Assembly (NCBI RefSeq): GCF_001429605.1
Contig: NZ_LMSS01000001.1
Coordinates: 1,415-65,414, forward strand
Source of the DNA: Phycicoccus sp. Soil802
GTDB lineage: Bacteria; Actinomycetota; Actinomycetes; Actinomycetales; Dermatophilaceae
Direction of reading: 5' to 3'
DNA: 64,000 nucleotides
The notes below the pieces were generated by a model. That model saw only the letters and a list, made by a program, of their open reading frames with translations. It was not told where the DNA came from and did no database searches. The first letter of the stretch is position 1, and each line of letters starts with the position of its first letter. The position numbers and the translations under genes were made by a program. Shown here piece after piece: positions 45,689-53,891 of this stretch.

Positions 45689-46696
45689 ATGCACCTGCGT
45701 CAGACGGAGGCGGCAGCCTGGAGATTGGCGGCAGAGCTGGTCCGATGGCACCCGACCTGGCGGGTCATCGCAGGCTACGTCGCTGACGGTCCGGACGAGG
45801 CGCTCTGCCTGGTCGATGTCGACACCGCCCTCGAGGTGTTGCAGATCGACCCACGCGCCTCTGTTCGATTCCCGTCCGGCGACGGTGCGCCGCCATGCCC
45901 CGCGCTGGATACTCCCGTCGTGTGGGAAAGCCTGGCTTCGCCCGGAGGCGTTGGGCTCGTAACGAAGATGATTCACGAACAGCTGGGAGTCACTCTGCCC
46001 AAACGGCACCCACAGTCCACCCCCGAAGGGATTGGCTACCGATTGATCGGGGCCGTCCTTACGGCAGCTGCAGCCAACGCGAAACCGATGATGGCGTTCA
46101 ACGGGCGCCGAGGGGAGGAACCCCGCGACAGCCACCTGCGCGCTCGCCCAGAGACAGCCGCTTATCGGCCAGAGCAGGTGTGGATGCTCGTCCGTGACGG
46201 CACCGTGGTGGCCCACCTTGCCGGAGGCTACGTCTGGACCGCCGCCGGTGAGCGTCTCAATCTGGCGGACCGACGGGCGCGCGGGCAAAGCATCGCCACA
46301 CTCGCTGCCACGGTGAGTGACGGTACGCAGCCGACGCGCCGGGGTCGGATTCCCGATGGCGACGGCTTCATCGACGTTCCCCCGGTGCGCGACATCAACG
46401 TCCTGAACGAGTTCGCCCACACCTACGACGGATACGAGCTGCTGGCCCGCGACCCGCACCGGCTGTACGACCTGGTGGGCCCCATCCTTGAAGTGGTGAG
46501 ACGTGGTGAGGGGATGCCGGACCATGTCGGCTTGGACATGGCGCGAGGTGCTCTCTTCTACCTCGCTCGCGAAGCGCACCACGCCGGATGGCTCACCGAG
46601 GACGATCTTCGGGTGTGGTTGCCGATCGTCGAACACATCCGAGCGCTTTCCGGTGGCCGGGTCGCCGTGCTGTATCCCCCGGGCCGCACGGCGTAG
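45689..46696 (+). CDS. unknown protein, possibly TY-Chap-associated
   Basis: It has 335 residues; the ATG at 45689 follows GAGGGG. The N-terminus (TEAAAWRLAAELVRWHPTWR, then YVADGPDEALCLVD) has the alternating helix-strand pattern of YbjN-like chaperone folds. The remainder (MMAFNGRRGEEPRDSHLRAR, HVGLDMARGALFYLAREAHH) is not recognised. It shares a 216-bp divergent region with 43313-45472, which suggests joint function. The EEP-family gene follows 105 bases downstream. Confidence 0.5.
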   Translation: MHLRQTEAAAWRLAAELVRWHPTWRVIAGYVADGPDEALCLVDVDTALEVLQIDPRASVRFPSGDGAPPCPALDTPVVWESLASPGGVGLVTKMIHEQLGVTLPKRHPQSTPEGIGYRLIGAVLTAAAANAKPMMAFNGRRGEEPRDSHLRARPETAAYRPEQVWMLVRDGTVVAHLAGGYVWTAAGERLNLADRRARGQSIATLAATVSDGTQPTRRGRIPDGDGFIDVPPVRDINVLNEFAHTYDGYELLARDPHRLYDLVGPILEVVRRGEGMPDHVGLDMARGALFYLAREAHHAGWLTEDDLRVWLPIVEHIRALSGGRVAVLYPPGRTA

Positions 46697-46801
46697 GTGC
46701 CCTCCCACCTCGATCCTCAACGCCTGCGCCCACTGGGAACTCCGCTTGGCGTTCGATGCCCAACAACTTCTCAAGCTAACCCCGCCCACGAAGGATCCCA
46801 A

Positions 46802-47476
46802 ATGTCAGCCCCCAGCATCCGCGTCGGAACCTGGAACCTCGCGGGACGCTGGTCCGCCGCTCACGCGCAAATGCTCAAAGAGGCCGACTGCGACGTCTGG
46901 CTACTGACCGAAGTCCACCCCGACACCGCCATTCCGGGCTTCCACGCACACCGCGGAGCGGGTCGGATCGTCGGCCAAAGGGCATGGGCAGCCATCCTCA
47001 GCCGGGAGCGACTGGAGGCCCGATCCGACCCGCACGGGGCGAGCGCCGCAGCTGCCGTCTCCGGAACCGTGTTCTGCAGCACGGTGCTTCCCTGGCGGTC
47101 GTGCCGATCGGTGAGACCCTGGTCCGGTTCGAATCACGCAGCCAAGACCGGCGCCGCGCTAGTGGACGTCCTCCAAGCGCTACCGCGCGACCAGCCCGTG
47201 GTCTGGGGCGGGGACTGGAACCACGCCTTGAGCGGACGTGAGTATGCCGGTAGCGCCGCCGGGCGCGAGCACCTGATCACCGCCCTACGGGAAATGGGAC
47301 TCGTTGCGCGGACCGAAGACCAGCCGCACCGTATCGAGGGCCTGCTCAGCATCGACCACATCGCCGCACCCGCGTACTGGCAACATCGGCCTCCTCGGCG
47401 CATCCCAGTTGATGGCCTCTCCGACCACGACGCCTACACGGTCTCACTCATGACTCCGGCGGCTGCCGGGCATTGA
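46802..47476 (+). CDS. endonuclease/exonuclease/phosphatase (EEP) family protein
   Basis: It has 224 residues from the ATG at 46802 with GAAGGA upstream. The EEP landmarks are RVGTWNLAG (metal-binding Asn), LLTEVHPD (Glu), VVWGGDWNHALSG (the GDxN-type motif), LLSIDHIAAP (the SxDH-type motif) and GLSDHDAY (final His). EEP enzymes hydrolyse phosphodiesters in DNA, RNA or lipids. All catalytic positions appear present. It is short for the family and has no signal peptide, so it is probably a cytosolic nuclease. Confidence 0.78.
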   Translation: MSAPSIRVGTWNLAGRWSAAHAQMLKEADCDVWLLTEVHPDTAIPGFHAHRGAGRIVGQRAWAAILSRERLEARSDPHGASAAAAVSGTVFCSTVLPWRSCRSVRPWSGSNHAAKTGAALVDVLQALPRDQPVVWGGDWNHALSGREYAGSAAGREHLITALREMGLVARTEDQPHRIEGLLSIDHIAAPAYWQHRPPRRIPVDGLSDHDAYTVSLMTPAAAGH

Positions 47477-47701
47477 ATCGAGAGCGGGCCTTCGAGGGCG
47501 GTAGCTCGGACTCGTCCCCCTCTGAAGGGTTGCCAACCGACTACCCAGACTTTGCTCGTTCCGGGAGGATCGTAGTTTCCCAATAAGCTACTGGGAGAGT
47601 GAGCTCAACGCGCTGCGCCCGGGGCCGAGGCGTCACTGCTCACGTGCGCGGCGCGAGTTCGTGCTTAGCAATGTCATCGTGACCGTCGGATGGTCATTGT
47701 T

Positions 47702-47734
47702 TGACCGACCACACCCGTCGTCGTCCCGTCCGGC
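47702..47734 (+). pseudogene. upstream remnant of the type ISP coding frame
   Basis: Between the in-frame stop at 47702-47704 and the ATG at 47735 the frame reads PTTPVVVPSG, the residues expected just before the coupler in an intact enzyme. The break in homology therefore lies within about 20 bases of 47708. No nuclease or helicase remnant is visible further upstream to 47477. Confidence 0.55.
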
Positions 47735-50716
47735 ATGTCGCCCGAGGCGGCACTGTCGGACAACAAGCGCTTCCAAGCGGTGTGGGAGGTGCTCCAGGCG
47801 CTACGCGCTCACGACGACCGCTTCAACGCGATGGTCAACCAGCTCGACCTCAACACGAAGAAGAACCGCAAGATCATCTTCGTCGACCCGACCCCAAGAC
47901 CACCACGAGACGACACGACGCAGCTCACGCTCCCGTTCGGGATCGAGGAGTGGCGCGACGCCATATACGCGCGCATCGTCAAGAAGGTCGGCGAACGTCG
48001 CTACTGGGAGACCTGGGCCAAGGATGTCTCCAAGATCGCCGAGCAGCACATTGCGCGCATTGCGGGCCTGCTCGCGGACTCGGAGTCGACCGCCGCGAAG
48101 GAGTTCGAGGTCTTCCTCACCGGCCTGCGTGGCAACCTCAACGACGGCATCACCCAGACTGATGCGGTGGAGATGCTCGCCCAGCACCTCATCACCCGCC
48201 CCGTCTTCGAGGCGCTCTTCTCGGGTTACGACTTCGCGGCCCACAACCCCGTCGCCCAGACGATGGAGCGAATGCTCGCCGTTCTCGACGAGCACTCTCT
48301 CGATGCGGAGAACTCGGAGCTCGAGAAGTTCTACAACTCTGTCCGCGGCCGGGTCGAGGGTGTCGACAACGCCGAGGGCCGGCAGCGGATCATCGTCGAG
48401 CTCTACGACAAGTTCTTCGCGACGGCATTCAAGCGGACCGTCGACAAGCTCGGCATCGTCTACACCCCCGTCGAGATCGTCGACTTCATCCTCAACTCAG
48501 CCGACGAGGTCCTGCGCAAACACTTCGGGCAAGGACTCACCGACGAGGGAGTCCACATCCTCGACGGCTTCACTGGCACTGGCACCTTCATGGTCCGGCT
48601 GCTCCAGTCGGGTCTGATCAAGCCCCACGACCTCGCCCGCAAGTATGCAAACGAGCTGCACGCCAACGAGATCCTGCTCCTGGCGTACTACATCGCCGCG
48701 GTCAATATCGAGACGACCTACCAAGATCTCGTCCGCGGCTCGCTCGACGAGGAGGCGGCTTACGAGCCGTTCCCGGGCCTTGTGCTCACTGACACCTTTC
48801 AGTCGTACGAGCAAGGCGACGAGGATGACCTCGGTGTCTTCCCCGAGAACAACGAGCGCATCAACCGCCAGCGCAAGCTCCCCATTACGGTCATCCTCGG
48901 CAACCCGCCGTACTCCTCGGGCCAAGACAGCGCCAACGACAACAACGCCAACGAGAAGTACGAGACCCTTGATGCCGCCATCCGCGACAGCTATGCAGCG
49001 CGCTCAACGGCGACAAACAAGAATTCGCTCTATGACTCCTACATCCGGGCCATCAAGTGGGGCTCACTGCGGATCAAGGATCGCGGCGTCATCGCGTTCG
49101 TGACGAACGGCGGCTGGCTCGACTCGAACACCGCCGACGGCATGCGGCTCTCGCTGGCCGACGAGTTCTCCGCGGTCCACGTCTTCAACCTCCGCGGCAA
49201 CCAGCGCACCGCAGGTGAGCAGTCCCGCAGGGAGGGCGGCAAGGTTTTCGACGCCGGCTCCCGGGCGACGGTCGCCATCACCGTTCTCGTCAAGGACCCA
49301 GCACAGTCCGGACCTGTGACCGTCCGCTACACCGACATCGGTGATTACCTCACCCGCGACGAGAAGCTCGCCAAGATTGCTGAGGCATCCAGGGTGGGCG
49401 GACTTGAGCCCCACTCACTCACACCCAACGCCCACGGCGACTGGCTCAACCAACGCCGCGACGACTTCGACGCCTTCTTGGCCATCGGTAACAAGGACCG
49501 CGGGTCCGCAGTGTTTGGCCTCTACTCTGGCGGGCTCAAGACCAACCGTGACGCTTGGTGCTACAACTTCTCGGGATCGGCGATCACCAACAACATGTCT
49601 CGGCTTGTCGATACCTACGAGGCTGATCGGCGCGCCGGGCGGACGAGTACTTCGGCCACCCGTGATGAAGCGTTGATCAGTTGGAATCGCGGACTCCTAA
49701 GCGACCTTGATCGCGGGCGGCAACGCTCCTTCAGTCGCAACGCGAAACGCATCGGCGCCTACCGCCCGTTCACACGGCAGCGGGTCTATTTCGACCGTGC
49801 CCTGAACGACATGGTGTACCGCCTCAACGATGTGTTCCCAAGGCCCGAACATCAGAACCTCGGAATCGTGGTCATGGGACCACGCGCTGAGGCGAATCCG
49901 GCCGTCCTGATGTCAAGGGACATCCCCGATGTCGCGATGTTCGTTTATACAACTCAGTTCTTCGCGCGCTGGCGGTACGAGAAGCTCGAGGAAGGATCGT
50001 CACTCTTCGATGCTGGTGAGGGTGACGTCGTCGACGGGTATCGGCGAATCGACAACGTCACGGATGAGGCGCTGGATCTGTTTCGGGCTGCATACGGGGA
50101 TGAGTTCACGAAGGACGACATCTTCTTCTACGTGTACGGCTTGCTTCACTCGCCCGAGTACCGCGAGACCTATGCAGCCGACCTCAAGAAGATGCTGCCG
50201 CGCATCCCACTCGTCGAGGACGCCCAGCCCTTCGTCGACGCTGGCCGTCGGCTGTCCGAGCTGCACCTCGGGTACGAGTCCGTCACTCCATACCCCCTCG
50301 ACGGCCTGGACGTGGACGCGCCGGACGACGACACGGCATACGACGTCTTCCGGGTCGAGAAGATGGCGTTTGCGAAGAAGCGCGACCCAGAGACGAAGAA
50401 ACTGGTCCCCGACAAGTCGACGGTGATCTACAACGACCGGATCACGCTGAGCGGGATCCCGGAGGACGCGCACCGCTACATGCTCGGGTCGCGCTCGGCG
50501 ATCGAGTGGATCATTGACCGCTACCAGGTGAAGACCGACAAGCCGTCCGGGATCGTCAACGACCCCAACGACTGGAGCCGCGAGGTCGAGGACCCGCGCT
50601 ACATCATCGACCTGCTGGCACGCATCGTCACGGTCAGCCTCGAGACGATGCGGATCGTCGACGCCCTCCCGCCCCTGGCCATCCGCGAGAACCAGAATCC
50701 CACAGAGGAGTCCTGA
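47735..50716 (+). CDS. type ISP restriction-modification protein lacking the nuclease/helicase half (methyltransferase + target recognition)
   Basis: It has 993 residues from the ATG at 47735. Type ISP enzymes (LlaGI/LlaBIII kind) are single chains of about 1,600 residues: Mrr-like nuclease, SF2 helicase, methyltransferase, target recognition. This copy starts at the helicase-methyltransferase coupler (RAHDDRFNAMVNQLDLNTKK), followed by methyltransferase motif I (ILDGFTGTGTF, near 275), catalytic NPPY (near 390), and a C-terminal target-recognition region. In phase, family-like residues (PVVVPSG) continue upstream of the ATG to a stop at 47702-47704, so homology is cut off abruptly there. It is probably a truncated gene that could survive as a methyltransferase. 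It overlaps the EcsC gene by one base. Confidence 0.75.
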   Translation: MSPEAALSDNKRFQAVWEVLQALRAHDDRFNAMVNQLDLNTKKNRKIIFVDPTPRPPRDDTTQLTLPFGIEEWRDAIYARIVKKVGERRYWETWAKDVSKIAEQHIARIAGLLADSESTAAKEFEVFLTGLRGNLNDGITQTDAVEMLAQHLITRPVFEALFSGYDFAAHNPVAQTMERMLAVLDEHSLDAENSELEKFYNSVRGRVEGVDNAEGRQRIIVELYDKFFATAFKRTVDKLGIVYTPVEIVDFILNSADEVLRKHFGQGLTDEGVHILDGFTGTGTFMVRLLQSGLIKPHDLARKYANELHANEILLLAYYIAAVNIETTYQDLVRGSLDEEAAYEPFPGLVLTDTFQSYEQGDEDDLGVFPENNERINRQRKLPITVILGNPPYSSGQDSANDNNANEKYETLDAAIRDSYAARSTATNKNSLYDSYIRAIKWGSLRIKDRGVIAFVTNGGWLDSNTADGMRLSLADEFSAVHVFNLRGNQRTAGEQSRREGGKVFDAGSRATVAITVLVKDPAQSGPVTVRYTDIGDYLTRDEKLAKIAEASRVGGLEPHSLTPNAHGDWLNQRRDDFDAFLAIGNKDRGSAVFGLYSGGLKTNRDAWCYNFSGSAITNNMSRLVDTYEADRRAGRTSTSATRDEALISWNRGLLSDLDRGRQRSFSRNAKRIGAYRPFTRQRVYFDRALNDMVYRLNDVFPRPEHQNLGIVVMGPRAEANPAVLMSRDIPDVAMFVYTTQFFARWRYEKLEEGSSLFDAGEGDVVDGYRRIDNVTDEALDLFRAAYGDEFTKDDIFFYVYGLLHSPEYRETYAADLKKMLPRIPLVEDAQPFVDAGRRLSELHLGYESVTPYPLDGLDVDAPDDDTAYDVFRVEKMAFAKKRDPETKKLVPDKSTVIYNDRITLSGIPEDAHRYMLGSRSAIEWIIDRYQVKTDKPSGIVNDPNDWSREVEDPRYIIDLLARIVTVSLETMRIVDALPPLAIRENQNPTEES

Positions 50717-51441
50717 TGTCGGAACCCAGTAGCCAGTTCGAGACTACAACTTCTGACGCAGCCCAGTCGCGCGCAGGACGCATGCTTGAGACTGCGATCA
50801 CCAAGGCCGTTTCGGTACAGCAGCCCGCGGTGGATGCCTACATCGCCAGGGTGCGCCGCAGCCGGCCTGATGCCAGCCCCAGGGATCTGATCTCTGCGCT
50901 CGATAAGTATTACCTCGCCACAGTAACCACCACCGGCGGAGCGGCTGGAGCCACCGCATTCTTCCCCGCCGGGGTTTCCGTGCCAGCCGCATTGCTTGAC
51001 CTTGTGGCCTTCACAGAGGCCTCAGCCTTATATGCGCTCGCGCTCGCCGAGGTCTACGGTGTGCCAGTGCAAGACCTGGAGCGTCGTCGAACGCTTGTCA
51101 TGGGAGTGCTTCTAGGAAACGCGGGTAGCAAGCTGATCGAGAGGGCGGCCCCACGCACTGCCGCGCACTGGGGACGCGCACTCACAGCGAGCATCCCGAT
51201 GCCGGCCATCCGTCAGGTCAATAAGGTGCTTGGGCACAACTTCGTCACCAAGTACGGTACGAGGCAGGGCATCGTCGTCATCGGCAAGCAGGCGCCGCTT
51301 GGATTCGGGGCAATGATCGGGGCGGGCGGGAATGCCTTCTTCGGCTACGGGGTAGTGAAGTCGGCTCGTCGCGCCTTCGGCGTCGCGCCCTCGGCGTGGC
51401 CACCGGCCAACGCCAGTGTGAATGCATCGATCGAGGAATAG
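50716..51441 (+). CDS. EcsC-like protein
   Basis: This 241-residue protein has a one-base overlap with the preceding stop (TGATG). Hydrophobic segments (TTTGGAAGATAFFPAGVSVP, GIVVIGKQAPLGFGAMIGAG) and a mid-region helix (SALYALALAEVYGVPVQDLE) resemble the EcsC family, soluble or peripheral membrane proteins of unknown biochemistry. Its position between an R-M remnant and a DUF262 gene suggests an accessory defence role. Confidence 0.6.
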   Translation: MSEPSSQFETTTSDAAQSRAGRMLETAITKAVSVQQPAVDAYIARVRRSRPDASPRDLISALDKYYLATVTTTGGAAGATAFFPAGVSVPAALLDLVAFTEASALYALALAEVYGVPVQDLERRRTLVMGVLLGNAGSKLIERAAPRTAAHWGRALTASIPMPAIRQVNKVLGHNFVTKYGTRQGIVVIGKQAPLGFGAMIGAGGNAFFGYGVVKSARRAFGVAPSAWPPANASVNASIEE

Positions 51442-51449
51442 AGAGCCGC

Positions 51450-53711
51450 GTGGGCCTAGGCAGCGAGTCGCTGATCACCGAAGTGAGGGACCTCCTTGGC
51501 GGGAGGTTGGTTATCCCGTCGATCCAGCGTGGGTACGTATGGCAGCGGCCGCAGGTCCCGCACCTCTTGGACTCGCTGTACCGCGGCTACCCGGTGGGAT
51601 CCCTCCTCCTGTGGAAGACGACGATGGACGTTCCCTTACGTCAGGCGTCGGTGCTGCAAGAAGAACAGCACCAACTACACCCAGCGATCCTCCTCGACGG
51701 ACAACAGCGGCTCACGAGTCTCGCGAAGGTTTTCGCTCCGCAGAAGATCGTCGGCGGACCCCTTGACGTGCGCTTCGACATCGACAGCCAAACCTTTCTC
51801 AACCCAAGTGGTGCACAGAAGAGTCCGAGGTTGGTGCGAGTCACGGAGCTCATAGCCGACGACGCGCAGTTCAGCTCAATCTTGCGAGACGCGGGTGCCA
51901 CTCCTGGCGACCCTGACTACGACGAGCTCTACAGCCGCTTGCGACGCGTAAACGCCATCCGCGACTACAAGATCCCTGTCATCACCGTTGAGTCCGACGA
52001 CTACGAAGAAGTGGCGGAGATCTTCGCCCGGGTCAATCAAGGAGGGCGTCGGCTCTCCAAGGGTGACCTCGTGTACTCAGCGATTGGTGCACGGTGGCCC
52101 GACGGCCTCGACACCATTGACGCCTTCAACAGTGAGCTGGCTAACGAGCGTTTCGAACTAGATCGCGAGGCCGTTCTGCGCCTGATGGGGCTACTGGCCG
52201 GCTCCGGCGCTCACGCGATCAAGCTCATCAACAAATCGATGAGTGGTGCCGACCTGAAGGCCGCCTGGGTCGAAACCGAAACTGCGCTGCGCCTCGGCAT
52301 CGACTTCCTCAAGGGCGAGTGCGGGATCCCACGTGCAGCTGTCCTGACCAGTCCCAATGTCGTCGTCACGCCGAGTCTGTTTCTCTATCGTCGGGGAATG
52401 TCCACCACGGCCGAGGACATTGACTCGCTCCGGCGGTGGGTCTACACGGCTATGGCCTTCAGCCACTACTCGAACCAGGTCGAAGGCAAACTCGACATCG
52501 AGGCGCGCCTGATCCGTGACCGATCAGGCCCGGCGCTGTGGGATGAGCTCCTGCGGCGGGCCTCGGGTGCTCGTCCACTCGGCGCCAAGATCGAGGCGAC
52601 AGAGCTCGCATCCCGGACCTATTCCTCGTCGTGGTTCAACCTCCTTTACATTGCGGCCCTCAGGCAACACGCCAAGGACTGGCACAGCCACCAGGCGCTC
52701 GTGGCGGCTCCCATGTCGTCCTCGTCGAAGATCGAATACCACCATGTCTTTCCCAAGGCGCGCGTTGAGAAGGATCACGGCCGGGCGCTCACCAACAACA
52801 TCGCCAACCTGGCATTCATCTCTGGTTCGACGAATCGCAAGATCTCCGCGTCCCTGCCGGAGAACTATCTGCAGGCGATCCCGCGGCAAAGCCTTGCCGA
52901 CCAGTGGGTACCGAGCGACTCGACCCTTTGGACCCTCGACGCCTTTCCAGAATTCCTCGCGGCACGCCAGTCACTGCTGGCTGACGCCCTGAACGAACTG
53001 CTGGGACTGACGCAAACTCGTGCCGAAGGTCAGGAGCCGGCTGACGACGAGTTGTACCTCGAGGATGACGATGTCGAATTCGATCGGGTTTCCATCGCGG
53101 GTAGGCGTATGGGGGGAGCCATCGCTGCTCACATCAGTCAATGCTTCGCCGGACGCGCAGTCAACCTTGAGTTGACCGTTCAGGAGCTGAAGGCGATGCC
53201 CTCGGACGGGTATGCGGCTGGAGAGATCAGTGCCGGCGCGATATCTGCGGCAGTTGATGCCGACCGAGTGCCGGGCTTCGAGTGGGTGCCAAATACCTCT
53301 CCGCGGCGGATACGTCGACGGACGAGTTCGCTTGATCGACCCAGTTCGGATGAAAGGACCACTGAGGTGGGTATGGGCGATGTGAACGCGCCGGAATCCG
53401 CCCAAGAACTCGCTCGCGCCTTCCATCGGGCCATGGTGTCCATTTATCAGGCCACCCAGCGCGAAGTGCACTATAACCCCACCATTTTCATCGGAATGAT
53501 CGCCGACCATGGAGGTGTCGAGACGGCCAAGCGTTTGGTTGGTTCGCAATCTCCCTCGGACGGCTTCCGAGTCCTTTGGGAGGCCGGGAGACTGGACCTA
53601 ACAGCCGAGGCGCTGCTTTTGAGGCCGGAGTACGAAGCACTGTTCTCGCAAGACTTGCGAGACCGTGCACGGGAGCGTCTGTTGGCGCATGACTACGACC
53701 CCAGTGGCTAG
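51450..53711 (+). CDS. DUF262/HNH protein (GmrSD-like) with an extra C-terminal domain
   Basis: It has 753 residues from a GTG at 51450 (VGLGSES), eight bases after the EcsC stop; the ATG at 51396 would overlap it. DUF262 signatures are IPSIQRGYVWQRPQ and LLDGQQRLTSL (near residue 83). An HNH-type motif EYHHVFPKA lies near 428, followed by NLAFISGSTNRKIS. The last 110 residues (AFHRAMVSIYQATQ, YNPTIFIGMIADHGGVETAK, RLDLTAEALLL) form an appended domain that I have seen mainly as stand-alone proteins in accessory loci. It is a likely NTP-dependent modified-DNA nuclease, co-transcribed with the type ISP remnant. Confidence 0.75.
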   Translation: MGLGSESLITEVRDLLGGRLVIPSIQRGYVWQRPQVPHLLDSLYRGYPVGSLLLWKTTMDVPLRQASVLQEEQHQLHPAILLDGQQRLTSLAKVFAPQKIVGGPLDVRFDIDSQTFLNPSGAQKSPRLVRVTELIADDAQFSSILRDAGATPGDPDYDELYSRLRRVNAIRDYKIPVITVESDDYEEVAEIFARVNQGGRRLSKGDLVYSAIGARWPDGLDTIDAFNSELANERFELDREAVLRLMGLLAGSGAHAIKLINKSMSGADLKAAWVETETALRLGIDFLKGECGIPRAAVLTSPNVVVTPSLFLYRRGMSTTAEDIDSLRRWVYTAMAFSHYSNQVEGKLDIEARLIRDRSGPALWDELLRRASGARPLGAKIEATELASRTYSSSWFNLLYIAALRQHAKDWHSHQALVAAPMSSSSKIEYHHVFPKARVEKDHGRALTNNIANLAFISGSTNRKISASLPENYLQAIPRQSLADQWVPSDSTLWTLDAFPEFLAARQSLLADALNELLGLTQTRAEGQEPADDELYLEDDDVEFDRVSIAGRRMGGAIAAHISQCFAGRAVNLELTVQELKAMPSDGYAAGEISAGAISAAVDADRVPGFEWVPNTSPRRIRRRTSSLDRPSSDERTTEVGMGDVNAPESAQELARAFHRAMVSIYQATQREVHYNPTIFIGMIADHGGVETAKRLVGSQSPSDGFRVLWEAGRLDLTAEALLLRPEYEALFSQDLRDRARERLLAHDYDPSG

Positions 53712-53891
53712 GTGAGTGGGTGCGTCGTGGCACGCCCAAATCACGCCTAGTCGTCAACTCCACAGCAGGCCGCCCATCCCTCTAACCGCCGCTGACGGTG
53801 CCTCATTGAACGGTGGTGTCTTCGGGGGAACGCCGATGAATGCGGACAAAGGGCCCTAAGCTCGTCCATTGTCAGGTCAAAGAGGCGTGAA

